From: Trissonchulus latispiculum
Lineage: Eukaryota; Nematoda; Enoplea; Enoplida; Ironidae
Direction: 5' to 3'
DNA: 64,000 nucleotides
Assembly (NCBI GenBank): GCA_030248195.1
Contig: JASAND010007853.1
Coordinates: 27,718-91,717, forward strand
In this document: positions 24,172 to 36,400 of the stretch, in pieces
Layout of the letters: every line of letters begins with the position of its first letter
Numbering within the stretch: position 1 is the first letter of the stretch
Notes under the pieces: model-generated
The model's input: only the letters and a program-made list of their open reading frames with translations
The model's database searches: none
What the model was told of the DNA's origin: nothing
Program-made: the position numbers and the translations under genes

Positions 24172-25281
24172 TAGCCATGGGGGGAAAAACCCACATTTTC
24201 GGATTTTGGCTGGAACTTTTTTATTATAAGGGGTATCTGAGAACTTTATATACCATCGTACTTGGCGTACTTAGAACTTTCTTTTAAGCCTATTTGCACT
24301 TCTCTAGGTTGTACCGTTAGAGTGGTATAATGCAAAAAGTAGCGGGGGAAAAAAACCCAATGGGGGGAAAAACCCAAATGGGGGGAAAATAAACCCACCC
24401 CTCACAGGTCTTAAAAATTATTCTATCGCAATTCTGACACTTCCAGTGTAAAATTCAACCCTTTTTTAGTTAGTATGAACCAAAAAACCCGATCTAAGTA
24501 GCTTTTATTGAGATCTCATGTGCCGTTGAAAATGCTGCATCAACTAGCCAGGTTTCATAAAGTTTAACACATAAACATAGGGCAATTTTTGAAAAATGCT
24601 AAAAATGATGTAATTTGATAAAACTTATTATTCTATCGTGTAGAGAATGGTTTTTTACGTAGAATTACCTGTTAAAATCCACAATTGTACCTGTATTGGG
24701 TCCTCCAGCAGCGAAATGGCACTTTTAAGGTTTTTAGCCCCTAGCTAGCAAGGGAATCAAAATTGTCCGAATCTGACCGCATAGGATGACGCAGCGTGCT
24801 CGATAGTACCGTGCTATAGTCTCTAATTGTTTCCGTGTTGAGTTGTTAAAAAATTTTGCAAAAAAATTTGGGTGGGTTTTTTTCCCCCCAAAGTGGGTTT
24901 TTTTCCCCGCCACGTTTGGCAATGTGCCAGACTAACGGTACAGCGGATCGGGCTAATTTTGGCTGTGTGCAAAGAGGAAGAGTTGCCATCATTGCAGATA
25001 TTTGCAAAACTTTTCTAACCCAACCCAGTCAAAAGTTACATCGGTCCAAACTTTTTCAAAATTTTGGCATGGTTGGACCAAAAAGTAGTTGTCATTTTCA
25101 AAATGTCATAAAATGAGCAGGAGTGAACCAAATGACTTGATCTTTGCATACATAGGTAAGAAAGAGTCGCGCTTCCAGCTGCTGTGTTTTGGAGCTCATA
25201 TCTCCAACCCATGACCCAGGAGGCGGGTGGGTTTTTTTTCCCCCCCAAAAATGGGGTGGGTTTTTTTTCACCCCATGGCTA
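24172..25281. mobile_element. MITE, about 1.1 kb, TA-flanked inverted ends
   Basis: The left end TAGCCATGGGGGGAAAAA with CCCAC is mirrored by the right end GTGGG, T-run, CACCCCATGGCTA. TATA is present at both junctions, as expected of a Tc1/mariner-type MITE. Further GGGGGAAAAAACCCA blocks near 24340-24400 and 24870-24915 form subterminal repeats. No transposase is seen. Confidence 0.7.
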
Positions 25282-25293
25282 TACATAACAGAT

Positions 25294-26003
25294 AAGAGTG
25301 CGACAGCTGGCAGGCTGTCTGTTATCAGCTCAAGGTATATACATGCTCTGCACGCTAATGGCTGATCCCCCCCCACAAACGTGTACCTAGTGACCCCCCA
25401 CAAATGTGTACCGAGTACACGTTTTCGTACGCTCACTCGCCGTATCTTTACGTGTTAAAGCTCGAAAACAACGCCTGCGTGCGTCCAATTTGTGTCGTCT
25501 GCTTCGAGCTTTAGAACGCAAAGATAGCGTGCGAATTTCTTTGAAGTGAGCACTAGAGATGAGCACGGGCCGTATATTTTTGGCCCGGCCCGGCCCGGCT
25601 GGCTCCAAAATTTTGCTCGGCCCGGCCCGACCCGCCAAAAGAAAATTCCAAATTTTACTGATAATATTATTTCAAAGGCTTCAATGCAATACGGAGAGGC
25701 TAAATTATGCTACGAAATGTTAAATTTTGCCATAAAATAACCAGAATCAGTAAATGTGTAGTTAATTTTAGTGATTTTATAACGTTTTCTAGAGTTGATC
25801 CGGTCCGTTTCGGCCCACTCCGGCCCGCAGTTAAAAAATTTCTCAGCCCGGCCCGGCCCGGCCCACTAACCAATGGAGGTCGGCCCGGCCGACGGGCCGA
25901 AATGCTCATCTCTAGTGAGCACACACATTTGTGGGGGTGGGTCAGCCATAGCGAACAGAGCATGTACCTAGAGCTGATAACAGAGACCGTGTCACACTCT
26001 TAT
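25294..26003. mobile_element. MITE of the GCTCTGCACGCTAA family, interrupted by a hAT-like MITE
   Basis: The left half (ATAAGAGTGCG, ATGCTCTGCACGCTAATGGC, C-run, CAAAC) is mirrored by the right half (TTTGTGGGGGTGGGTCAGCC, AGCAGAGCAT-like, CACACTCTTAT). A closely related uninterrupted copy is at 56094-56474. The insert at 25554-25914 splits it, so this element is the older of the two. Confidence 0.75.
25554..25914. mobile_element. hAT-like MITE with perfect 8-bp TSD GTGAGCAC
   Basis: The ends TAGAGATGAGCA and TGCTCATCTCTA are inverted repeats, and GTGAGCAC is present on both sides (25546-25553 and 25915-25922). The arms are rich in GGCCCGGCC words. The 8-bp duplication is the hAT signature. 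It lies inside the MITE at 25294-26003. Confidence 0.88.
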
Positions 26004-26397
26004 ATTATTGTGTAACCTTGATAACAGCCAGGCTCCCGTTGTCAGATATATCTAAAAGCTAAGCTAAGCTAGGACCTTAAGGGGGGGCGACTAAACTTTT
26101 GCCCAAACATCTTTCGATTTGATTCATTTTTGGTATGAATATAAAGCAGGTGCGTGGCCAAAAAAGTATCCACTCGTTGCTTCTTAGCTGCCTTCCTGTG
26201 GCCCGCTATGCTTCGAAGAACCTGGCCGACCCCCCGATTTTGGTGACACCCAACATAAATGTTCAAAAATTTCTCACAGCTGTTGTGTTCAATGAAAACA
26301 TCTAAGCTTTTGCACAACAAGAGAAGACATATTGGCCAGCATATGCATGACATTAGCTTTGGTGTAGGCCTAACGGTTGGAGACCACTGCTAGCTTA

Positions 26398-28205
26398 GGG
26401 CCAGTATAAAATGCAGACGCAGACGCAGACCAGCAGACTGAGGTATAAAACGCAGACTTTGATGCAGACGCAGACTCGGGTATAAAAAGCAGACGCAGAC
26501 CGTGCTAAAAGTATAAAATGCAGACTTTCTTGCAGACTTGCAGACTAGGGTATAAAAAGCAGACCGGGGTATAAAATGCAGATTTGGGTATAAAATGCAG
26601 ACTTTTGAGCAGACTTACAGACCGAGGTATAAAAAGCAGAGTTGGGTGTAAAAAGCAGACCTTTGAGCAGACTTTTGGTACTGATATAATGTAGGCCAGT
26701 CAGCAGTTAAAGCAGGCTCCGGTATAAAATGTATTACGTACAGGTTTTGCAGATTTTGGTGTAAAATATGCAGTATGGTCGGTAATAACCAGACGCCGGT
26801 ATATATAATTAAAATTCAATTTTAGTTTATTGTATTAAATGCTTACTTTTCTAACAATGTACATACATATAGCAAGGTTCTAGCAACTTTTCTGACAATG
26901 TACATATATATAGCAAAGTTTAATAAAATCAAAAATAGAATTTTTGCTGCCATTTTCGCAAATGAAGTCCGATCGAAATAATTTTGGTGTGTATCAACTG
27001 GTAATGACCCCTGCAAATTTCAAGCCGATAGCGCCCTTGCGTTGTGAGAGTAAAAAATTTTTGTGATTTTTTGTTAACGAATCCACAAAACATCAGCTAG
27101 GAAAATTTTATTTTCATGCATAAATAGAGCATAGTCCCTAGTGTTATTATGTATAAAAATTTGGACCCCTAAGTTTTTAAACAGGCTTAACTTCGAATTT
27201 CGGCTCTGGGTCCCTGGGTCCAAAGTGGCTACCCTTGCCAATTTTCTTAACGCTGTTTATTGACTCGAGGAAGCAAGGAATTTGGTGTTATATTGCTCTC
27301 GTAAGCACAGCGCAAGCAATTTGGTGTAATAATTTTGCATGCTCAAGTGACTTGGTCTAGGATCACGTGACCTTGGTCAAAAATTTCATTTCAAGGAAGC
27401 CTAAAAACTTGCCTATATAGGTTTTTCGGGGTGTAGAATTCATGTTTAGCATTATTTTTCTTGTAGCTTTAGCCCACGTATGTGATCCTGACCTCCCCTT
27501 GGGACAGGTCCGGAGGGTTGGGGGGGGGGTCATGATTAACAGCCGGTCACTGGGTCAGACGGGTCTGAGGTACCTAAAACATGTGCCATATAGGCTTTCG
27601 ACTTCGCAGAGCTCGAATTTGGCGTTAGTTTTGCTGTAGCAGCCACCCCGCACCTTTTTACAACAAGTTGTGGGTGATGTTTTTTGTGAAAAAGTTAGCA
27701 AAAAATCTCCAGCCGTGGGCCAGCACAGAGGTCATGGCAACGTATCCAATACATGGCTAGATAGTGCAGAGTATGGACATGCTACATGCGTAAGATAGGT
27801 TAGCTAAGCGAAGTCCGTAGTGAGTACATAATAGCAAAATTTTCAATTTTGGTTCGAAGTTGTCAGAGGATCGGTTTTGGGGTGGGTCGACTGTTTTGGG
27901 GTACCCTGGTGGAACTAGTTGGACCTCGGCGGATACCCGGGTCTGCAAGTCTGCTCAAAAGTCTGTATTTTATACCCAAGTCTGCTTTGTATACCCGGCT
28001 CTGCAAGTCTGCTCAAAAGCCTGTATTTTATACCCAAGTCTGCTTTGTATACCCGGCTCTGCAAGTCTGCTCAAAAGTCTGTATTTTATACCCAAGTCTG
28101 CTTTTTATACCACAGTCTGCAAGTCTGCTCAAAAGTCTGCATTTTATACCCGAGTCTGTTTTCAGGTCTGCGTTTTATACCCGAGTCTGCGTCTGCATAA
28201 ATACA
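26398..28205. mobile_element. Inverted-repeat element with GGTATAAAA-GCAGAC subterminal arrays
   Basis: The left arm (26398-26690) is an array of TATAAAATGCAGACGCAGAC variants directed right. The right arm (27936-28205) carries the same words in complement (GTCTGC, TTTTATACC). The left edge reads TTA then GGGCC, like the edge at 61588. The right edge has lost the GGGCC terminus. The interior includes repeat family R. No transposase is visible. Confidence 0.7.
27355..27720 (+). repeat. Dispersed noncoding repeat, family R, copy 2
   Basis: It matches 63299-63680 along its length (GCCTAAAAAC, GAATTCA, GCAGAGCTCGAATTTGGCGT, GCACCTTTTTAC) and 1-420 more weakly. It lies inside the inverted-repeat element 26398-28205. 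Confidence 0.7.
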
Positions 28206-28473
28206 TTGCTTTCAATGCATCTGTGTAGTAATTCTGGCGATTACATATATACATCACACAATCCAGCCTCGACCAAGGTCGGGGGCAGTGGCACGAAATT
28301 TCAATTAATCTTTTAAGAGTAAATCTACGAATATTCCAGGTTGCGGTATCGTTACGGAATCCCGAATGGGTAAGCATGGTAGCTTAATCTTCTTATCGGA
28401 ACAAAAGTTGGAGTCTACCTAACTTATTGACAATATATACCAATTTTTTGCCAAAATCCACTAGACAGAATCG

Positions 28474-28521
<48 letters not shown>

Positions 28522-28537
28522 TATACTATATATATAT
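28474..28537. repeat. (TA)n microsatellite
   Basis: TA dinucleotide run with one interruption near 28518. Confidence 0.95.
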
Positions 28538-28938
28538 ATACTCTTCAAAATTTTTCACACCTACTTTATGTTACACTCGTGGAGCTACCTACTCTGCGAT
28601 GAAGGAAAGTCATTGAAGATGTATAGCAGTTTCTTTAGATATATCAATAAGTTAGGTAGACTCCAACTTTTTGCTTTGATGTAGCGCCAGTATGCATACA
28701 AGCTGTTAAGTTATCTCAGCGGTGCAGGCACAAATGTCATTATTCTATAGAAGTGTCACAATTAGGAACCAGTTGCCAATCAAAAGCAGTTAAAAATGGC
28801 ACAGTATATAACTGATTACATCCCTTACATAGACATGTTTTATTAAAAAAGTAGACAAAAGCCTAAAAGGAATAAACTGTTGTTGTGAAATATATAACTT
28901 GTGAAATAACTGTTTAAATGTGCCCCAAATCTGAAACA

Positions 28939-29026
<88 letters not shown>
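28939..29026. repeat. (TA)n microsatellite, about 85 bp
   Basis: A long uninterrupted TA run. Ile-Tyr ORFs on both strands across it are artefacts. Confidence 0.95.
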
Positions 29027-29029
<3 letters not shown>

Positions 29030-29139
29030 CAACAGCAACTCCAAGTTGCTGCTGTCAATTTTCAACGCTGAAAAACAGCTGGCCATGCATCGAACGCGCT
29101 GTCCGAAATAAGATTTTTTCCGGTTTGGAAGTAACCATA

Positions 29140-29400
29140 CCAGGGGCGCACCCAAGGAGAGATGAGTGTGGCTGCTCCCCTCTAGCTTTCATCTACTGGG
29201 GGGGCCTCCCATTCGGAAGGTTCCCCTATTCGAGGAGCCCTTCCATAAAAAGCCCCCCATAAATTTCGACCTCCCCCGATTTTAGCAGTTGTTACACAAA
29301 AACACTTAAAAATTCGCAAAACTTTTTAAAAAAATATGCCCCCAGTTTCGGTTTCCCCCATAAATTTTGGCCTAGAAGTAAGCCAGCCCCTCCACTGCAA
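29140..29400. repeat. G/C-rich dispersed repeat, second copy of the 2640-3250 family
   Basis: It contains GGGGCGCACCCAAGG, CCTCCCATTCGG, AAAGCCCCCCATAAATTTCG and CCCCATAAATTTTGGCCTA in the same order as at about 2870-3245. Confidence 0.65.
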
Positions 29401-29693
29401 AGTATGAAAGATCAGAAAGATTAAGAAGTAGTTGACAGAACAAGTAAAAGAAAAATTCACTATAGTTCCTACCAGAAAACTCTACTACCGTAGTACAAGA
29501 AATGATTATTCTAAGCAAAAATCTTCAAATCTTCTTATGGGAGTGCTGCTGTTCCCAATCGGTCTTGCCCGCACCCAAGATATTGGAAAAGCGGAAAGAG
29601 GGTCCAAGGAACGGCTCAAATTGAACGGAGGGTCTGGAGGCGGAGCCCCCCTCCCCCCAGAAGTGGAAGGAGTTTTTCATTTTTGACCAAAAC

Positions 29694-29828
29694 CAGTTAA
29701 GGATGGATAGCTGGGTTGGCTAGAGCCAGGAAAGCTTTGTGGACTCCCAAGACATAAGATCCAGCTCCACCGACCGTAAGATCGGAAGTTCTGACCAACG
29801 CCTTAGACCACTCGACCATCCCGACTCA
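29694..29828 (-). repeat. tRNA-derived SINE head (partial)
   Basis: On the - strand it has an A-box-like GGGATGGTCGAGTGGT near the 5' end and a tRNA-Leu/Ser-like GGCGTTGGTCAGAA, followed by CCACAAAGCTTTCC and CCAGCTATCCATCCTTAACT. It is nearly collinear with 60751-60880, but the B box is degraded here. Confidence 0.75.
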
Positions 29829-29989
29829 ATTTTTGGGGCTCGGCTAAGCTAATTATTTGGCGTAATACTAGAAATGTTGGAGTTGTAAAATCTTGAATTC
29901 GTTTTCCGATATGCTGCACCATTTTTCGGTACTGGCCCGCCAAAGATGGTGAATTTTGGGTTCGACTATGAACTTTTCGCTTTATTTTT

Positions 29990-30262
29990 CAGGATAAAAT
30001 AAAATAAAATTTTTCAAAAGTGGTCTAACTTGGTATCAAATGAAAGGCCTAAGTGACCTGAGCAATTTTTGTCACAGAAACTACACACATATCCAAAGTG
30101 GCTGTAGAGTGCTGTGATGGGGTAGGGGTGGAGTCTCAGGCAATATTAGACCAAAAATAAAATTCTTCAAAAGTGGTCATATTTGGTATCGATATCGAAT
30201 GAAAGCCTGAGCAACTTTTAGCATAGAATTGCATACCCAAACTGGCTAAGAGAGCTGCGGTG
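29990..30262 (-). repeat. Two copies of the unit found at 12480-13070, inverted
   Basis: CAAAAGTGGT, TTGGTATCAAATGAAAG, CAAAGTGGCTGTAGAG and GGGGTAGGGGTGG follow in the complement order of the 143-bp unit. This shows that the array unit is dispersed as well as tandem. Confidence 0.65.
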
Positions 30263-30535
30263 GGCGGGGGGGCCTAAGCCGACTTTGTTCAATATGAAAA
30301 TTTCTACAATAACGTATGTAAACGGTGGAGCATGTAAAAGAATTGAAGACAAGAAAACAGAAATGCTCCTTCGTCGCCTGTGAAATACATATGAGTCCCA
30401 AGAAGGCAGGTTGTACAATAGCAGAAGACAAGATTCAGCCTGTAAAATACATATGAGTGGAGTGGGATTGTAAAACAATGAAGACAAGCTGGAACGGCGA
30501 AACATATGAGCCTGTCCTATAACAATAACTGCTAC

Positions 30536-31362
30536 TTGGGTCAAAAATTCGGCCCTCACCGATTTTGCTCAAATTATGCCCATTGATACTTCCTACGGAA
30601 TCCAGTAAAATTTGTAACGATTTCTTTTAGGAATAAAAAAGTTGCAATCACTCAGAATTACGAATTCCTATTGAAAATTGTCCAAAATCGGAACTTTAGA
30701 TTTTTCGCTTCTGGCAACGGCAACTTTACTCAAATCTAAACCGTTCAAAACGTTCTATATATAGCTCATTCTGTTGCTAAATATAATACCTATGTCGCAG
30801 AGTGTTTTTCAACATTCGACTTCTAACTTTTCTAGTAATCGTATCCGCGAGAGCCCCAAAAACGCTGAAATTGAAAAATCACGAAGACACGGTTCTTCAC
30901 CGATAACATGAAACTGCTACAAAATGGACGTTTGCGCCAAGAAGAAAAGTTGTTTAGAATTGAAGAAGCTATCGATTGATGTAGATATTGTGCGTATTTG
31001 TAAAGTGCGAAAAAATTCGAAAATGTCACATTTTGACTGAATTTTGGGGTTGCCTCACGAAATAGTTATAAACCGAATTTTGAAAAAAGTCTTCAACAAG
31101 TTTTAGACATTATATGTAACTACAAAATGAGCTATCAAACGTTTCGAACAGTTTTAATTTGTTTAAGTTATCGTTTCCAGAAGCGAAAAATCTAAACCTC
31201 CGATTTTGTGCCATTCTCAATAGGAATAAAAAATTTTGAATGACTAACCTTTTTATTCCTGGAAGTTTTCGCCTCAAATTTCAATGGACTGTATACGGCC
31301 CTAGGGAGTATCAATGGACACAATTTGAGCGAAATCGGTGACGGTCAAATTTTTGACCCAAG
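30536..31362. mobile_element. Palindromic MITE, TA-flanked, about 830 bp
   Basis: TA then CTTGGGTCAAAAATT at the left is mirrored by AATTTTTGACCCAAG then TA at the right. Complementarity extends at least 250 bp inward (ACCGATTTTGCTCAAATT against AATTTGAGCGAAATCGGT; TTTTTCGCTTCTGG against CCAGAAGCGAAAAA). The TA duplication suggests a Tc1/mariner MITE. There is no ORF of note. Confidence 0.85.
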
Positions 31363-31689
31363 TAGTATTTTTGACCTCTCCTGAAGTTCCAAAAAAGTTT
31401 CAGCAACAACTAACAAAAGCCTGGTTTCGGCACCCAGTACACACTGATACTTTATTTATGAAAGATATATTCATTTCCTGCTGGAACAATATGTTCTACA
31501 GAACCACCTTTTCAGATTTTCCCTGTTTTACGCAAAGGAATACTCCTTCACACATCTGATTAACAGAAAAAGAATATACACGCGGCCATTCATCGCAAGT
31601 TTTGTCAACCAAAACAGGTACATGACAACTAATAACGTAAATAAATATTAGCATTACGTATATATACTGCAACCTACTGACTTTTCCCT

Positions 31690-31930
31690 AGGCAAAAATT
31701 TCTGGGGGGAGTCTGGGGGGCGGTACCCCCCAGGTCTGGGGGGGGGGGGCACGGATTTCTGGGGGGTGGAGAAAACTTTTTCAAAATTTACCCTAAAACC
31801 CTATTTTTCCGGGAACTTTAGAGTTCTGGGGGAAGGCCTCAATCCTGGGGGGGGGCAATTCTGGGAGGGGGCGACCCAACTGGGGGGAACCAATTTCTGG
31901 GGGGGCACCACCCCCACCCCCCCCCCCCTG
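31690..31930. repeat. G-run low-complexity segment
   Basis: Repeated CTGGGGGG and GGGGGGC blocks are interleaved with AATTTCTGG. No gene is present, and homopolymer lengths are uncertain. Confidence 0.8.
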
Positions 31931-32072
31931 TAGGAAAAAGTCTGACCTAAAAATACTGCTACGATTGCTACAATTTATTCAAATATTAGGGTATTCCACG
32001 GCAATTAAGGCTTACACAGCACAAACGTACGTAATGGATTTGCCTGTATCTACAAACTAGCTACTTACTTAC

Positions 32073-32144
32073 TCTAACACGACGCATGGCAGCCACAATT
32101 TCTACACGACTGTGAGGTCTCGGAACTTCCATATTTCCAATAAA
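32073..32144 (-). CDS. NOS1AP-like: NOS1AP/CAPON-like PTB protein, exon 2
   Basis: This 72-nt exon, between an acceptor TTCTGTTTTAG and a donor GTAAGTAAG, encodes 24 residues. It includes VPRPHSRVEIVAAMRRVR, nearly identical to the vertebrate NOS1AP stretch VPRPNSRVEIVAAMRRIR in the PTB (phosphotyrosine-binding/PID) domain. NOS1AP is a cytosolic adaptor linking neuronal nitric-oxide synthase and Scribble-type polarity complexes through PTB and C-terminal PDZ-binding regions. That role is known for the family and not shown here. Exon 1 is 156 bp upstream. It was found by reading short frames, because the exon is too small to appear as an ORF. Confidence 0.88.
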
Positions 32145-32300
32145 CTAAAACAGAACGTTAACGAGACTCAACATGACGAAATCCATTACAAAGACACACT
32201 TCTAAGTCGTAATCTAGTTAACCACAAGTAAAATTCTGAAATATTAGGTTAAGTCATCTGTCTATATATAATTAAATCAGTGAGTATGTATAAATCTTAC

Positions 32301-32411
32301 TTTAGCTTCAAAATGTATTCCGTGCTGAAATGCGATATCACTATGTAACGGAACCTGATAATCATAAACGTCTTCGGCAATCACATCATAGGGGCCATGC
32401 CTAGATAGCAT
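32301..32411 (-). CDS. NOS1AP-like: NOS1AP/CAPON-like PTB protein, first coding exon
   Basis: From an ATG at 32411 this exon encodes 37 residues ending HSDIAFQHGIHFEAK, followed at once by a GTAAGATT donor. The vertebrate protein begins with a leader of similar length ending HNEDAFQHGICFEAK, which supports this start codon. The next exon continues in phase 0. A shorter out-of-frame ATG lies just upstream. A possible noncoding first exon, with a GTAAGTTG donor on the - strand at about 34572-34579 close to a GCATAAAAAG box, is only a guess. Confidence 0.82.
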
Positions 32412-33033
32412 TTTAACATTGTTGCTGTCTTTCTAGTTAATTTGGCGGCATAGAACAGTAGTCTGCTACATTCCAGAGATATCGCTGAATAATCTCCTAG
32501 GCAAAACTTTCCCGTCCAACCAGAACAGATAGAAACACTTCCAACCTCCCAATAAGGTAGTATAAGTAGGCTTGAATAATATGATTGGTTCAATTGTTCA
32601 ACTAATTTCCTTCCACAAAATCCATTCATAGCATAATCCCAAACAATTACGCCTCATTCAGTTGACTAGTATAAAGATTGACTGAATTTCACTAAATGGC
32701 ATAACCACCCACAAAAGTCACTGCAACCTAAGACTGTAGAAATATAGTCTTTCACAGCACAGCAAAACCAGGATCACTGCAAAGCTTCAACTAGCAGTCC
32801 TAAAATAGCATTCAATTAAGTCAAGACAATTTATTCAAAGCCCAAATGTAATTTTGGTTCTTCTAAAGGAAAAGGGAAATACTCTGCATTTTTCTTTTGC
32901 CTCATCAGTGTTTCGGAAGATTGGAGCTTAGTGTAGTAAGTAATCATTCTCAGATCTGATCTACATAGAATAGGGAATACAAGCCGCGAAGGTTCAATCT
33001 GTATCTGGACACCAGGGTGGTCATTGACTAACT
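32412..33033. other. Upstream region of NOS1AP-like gene, nothing further seen
   Basis: AT-rich sequence with no recognisable repeat ends or coding exon. It probably contains 5' UTR or an intron of the NOS1AP-like gene. Confidence 0.35.
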
Positions 33034-33041
33034 TACAGTTC

Positions 33042-33490
33042 TAGAGTTGTGCCCGGGCCTTGAATCGGGCCTCGAGCTCCGGGGCGGGCCCGGGCCGGCC
33101 TGCACCGGGCCCGGTTGTTGGAGTGGAAGGGCCGGCCCGGACCCGGGCCCGGTCAGCCGCGCCCGGCCTCAGAAGCCCGGTAGGGCCCGGTGAGGTCCGG
33201 TCAAATTTTTGCTGTGCATATTTCAAAATGTTTCCAAAATACATTCACTAGAAAGTCAAATTTAAACTCCCAGGAGAAGTCTATGTTGTAATAAATAGCA
33301 CTAATTATTATTTGGCACTGTTTTTTGTATGCCGGACCTTCACCGGGCCGACCGGGCCTACACCGGGCCGCCGGGCCCACCGGGCCTACCGGGCCTTGAA
33401 TCGGGCCTCCGGGCCCGGCCCGGCCCGGTTGGTTCAGCATTCCCCCCGGGCAGGGCCCGGCCCGGAAAATTTCTTAACGGCACAACTCTA
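33042..33490. mobile_element. hAT-like MITE with GGGCCC-rich arms
   Basis: The ends TAGAGTTGTGCC and GGCACAACTCTA are inverted. The inner right end has the same GAAA(A)TTTCTTAACGG word as the element at 36951-54018. ACAGTT is present at both flanks but the 8-bp duplication is imperfect here. Pro/Gly/Ala ORFs in the arms are compositional. Confidence 0.75.
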
Positions 33491-36400
33491 CAGTTAACTG
33501 CTTTATATACAGAATCTGAATTTAATATTACATAAATTACGTATAGTCTGTTAAATCTTCACTTATGGACTTCATGTACAAGCTGTTAACAAAGTCAACC
33601 GGAGCTAACTATATATAAACATACGACCGAGTTCCTTTCAGCGAGAAGTAAAGCCGAGCACGACCTTTCGGCCAAAAGTAGACACTTTCTTACTACTTCG
33701 CAACAATCTTCAAACAGCTATGCGAAATTTGAGAAAAATCTCAAAAAGTTATAAACATGGCAGCAAAAATAAACCGAAAAATTTCATAGCTAGAACTGAA
33801 TCGCTGTCTAAATTTAAAGATACAATACTGGGTCTGCAAAATTTCTTCTCAAGTTAGCAGAAGAGGCCTTACTTTTCGGATATCTATCTTGCAAGAAATC
33901 TGACAATTTACCAAAGATTTTTGAGAATCAAAATTGCCAAAACTTTTCTTATTTCCTTTAAACCAGTTACGTATTGGCTTTTCAGAGTCAGGCTTAGTTG
34001 AAAATTAAATTGCAGTTAATATATGCAACACACGCAAACAATTAACATATTTTGTTTACAACGATTATGGACGAAAAATTTCAGCGAACTTCCAAGACAA
34101 TCCTCACAAAGTCATAAAATAAATCTGACCGCCAGATTAACAATTAAATATGGCGGTGGTAAATCGTTAAAATTGCCAAATTAATTTCCTTATCTTTTCG
34201 ACGCAACAGCTACTACTTGTGTCGAAACGAATTTTCTAAAGCCAACAGAGGCAGTATTAAGCAAGCAACACCTACAGCCAACCACCAATTTAAATCCAAT
34301 TACGGGCTTTTGAAAAAAAGAACAAAAGTGGAAACTGACAGCTAAATCAATCTGAAGCAAACTGACACCACAATATAGCATTAAAGTTTTTCACTGCAAA
34401 ATATGACCCTTATGAAGTTGTACATGTCAAGATATCAACGATAAGGCGGGCAGCGCAACAAAGGAATAAAACAAATTTCAGGCATTCTTTCAGCGGTTTC
34501 TGAAAGGGCAAGGTTAAACCCTAATGTGTGTCAACGATTTTCATTACATAATGAAGGCATAAAAAGAGGGCAACTTACGCTATTCACACAGCACACAGCG
34601 CCAGCTCTATCAGTCGAAGTAAGTCTACTAAAGTTGTGCAAGGATAAGCGAACTTTTAGCTAACCGATGCACGAGCAGTGCTGAAAAAAAGGCCGCAGTT
34701 GATGTTGAGCGATGGGGGAATTGTTTTGACGGCAAAGTGTATATGCGTGGAGATGGGGTAGAAAGGACCCCTTCTCTGCGTAACAATTGTCCATCCCAAA
34801 TCCCCTCCATTCGGAAAAACTTAAATATGCTTATATAATTAAATAAGCAGTTTTGACTCACCCCTTTCCTTCCCGTATGACAAAACGTAAAGAGTGAAGC
34901 AAACGCTACCGGACTTTACCACCAACATTTGTAGATATTATGAAAGGTAGCACAAATTTTCACATTCACGAATGCACCTTTGGGTTTCTCCATTATTCGA
35001 TATTCAGAAAAATTTGAAATTTTTACTTAGAATATATATTAAGCGAAGGCAGTTAAAGTTTATGCCATGTTTGTTAAATAGATGAATAAAAGAAAGATCG
35101 AAACAAAGTATACGTTTAACTGAAAACCTTAAAATCTTAAAACCCATTTTATAGTCTGAAACCTCTGAACAGAAGTTCAATTTCAAGCACGACTGTACAC
35201 TATAACTCTATTTGTTAAATAAACTTTGTCAAATCTTAATCAAGTTAGCTACGGTTTGAACTAATGTCAAATGGATCATCATCACGGAAAATTTTATTTC
35301 CAAAAAATTAAAATCTAAGCTTGGACAAAAGAACTTTTCTGAAATGTTGGCTCAGGGGTTTTTAAGGACGCTGAATAAGAATCTGAACTTCCTTTTTAAC
35401 CGTAGTAAGTCAAGCGGTAGACCACTTCATGCCTGAATTAAAAGTTCCTCAGGGATAACAGTTGAACATGACCAGTTTTACATTTTTGACTGCCATTTAC
35501 ACCTAGAGAGATGGGACTGACACCGTTCGATACAGAACAATTTCATTTACATTTTAACTGCATGATTGAAAGGTCTCGGTGCATTCAGAAAAAGGTATAA
35601 GATTCGGGCGAAGTAACTTTCCTTGCAGAAAACCAACTTTACATAGGTGCAAGTTGATTCTGAGTCGGAATAAACTGAGGTTAATTTAATCTGCGTAGCC
35701 TTCACTATCCCCTGGTGGACTGGCTTTGCCGCGGACAAATTATAGTAACCGCCGGATTCTTTCGAATAGAGCGCTTGAACAGGGCTCGAAATTTTCACAA
35801 TTTTCATTGTCAGCGGAAAGCTACAGAAGCTACATTTTTCTAGCACGCGTGGAAATGTTCCCCCAAAATTTGGTAGACGTATTGAAGGAAAAAGAGCGAA
35901 TGACTATACTGAAAACTGGTAGCTGGCTACTGCTCCGGAGGACAATAGATTCAGAAAGACAATCTCCATTTGGGCTATACAGCCCATCCGACATTAAAAG
36001 GTTACATACACTTAAACTCCAGCAAGGTAAACAAACACGAGCTTAAGTTTTGTTCGTCAATAAACAAAACACGACAGAAAAAACCCAGATTTAAATTTTA
36101 AAATCGTCATATAAACCATAACCGGCCATGTTCTACCTATCGCGAATTGCACGGACCAGACTTTTTTAAACCGTGCGCTTCTTAGACTAAACCACGAAGA
36201 TTTGATGTAATCAATTGCTATTCTTATCTGCTATCTACTACTTACATACCTAGTGCCTACATGTGTCGGCGCTGTCGACACGGTCTGTGGGCTTCTTGGG
36301 CTAAAGCATGAACATCAGGCAGTCTAAATTGTTTAAACTAAGCACTAAGGACTTCTACTTCGCATCGCAAGGAGATAGATTGTATATATAGAGCCATCGT

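Noticed and set aside
28918..29262. Ile-Tyr repeat ORFs on both strands
   Set aside because: They are translations of a (TA)n microsatellite.
33041..33535. Pro/Gly/Ala-rich ORFs on both strands, also at 36956-37295 and 53793-54011
   Set aside because: They reflect GGGCC-word composition in hAT-like arms and not proteins.
35547..36046. Overlapping ORFs of 99 and 106 residues on opposite strands
   Set aside because: No recognisable domain, no splice context and no repeat support, so they could not be promoted to genes.
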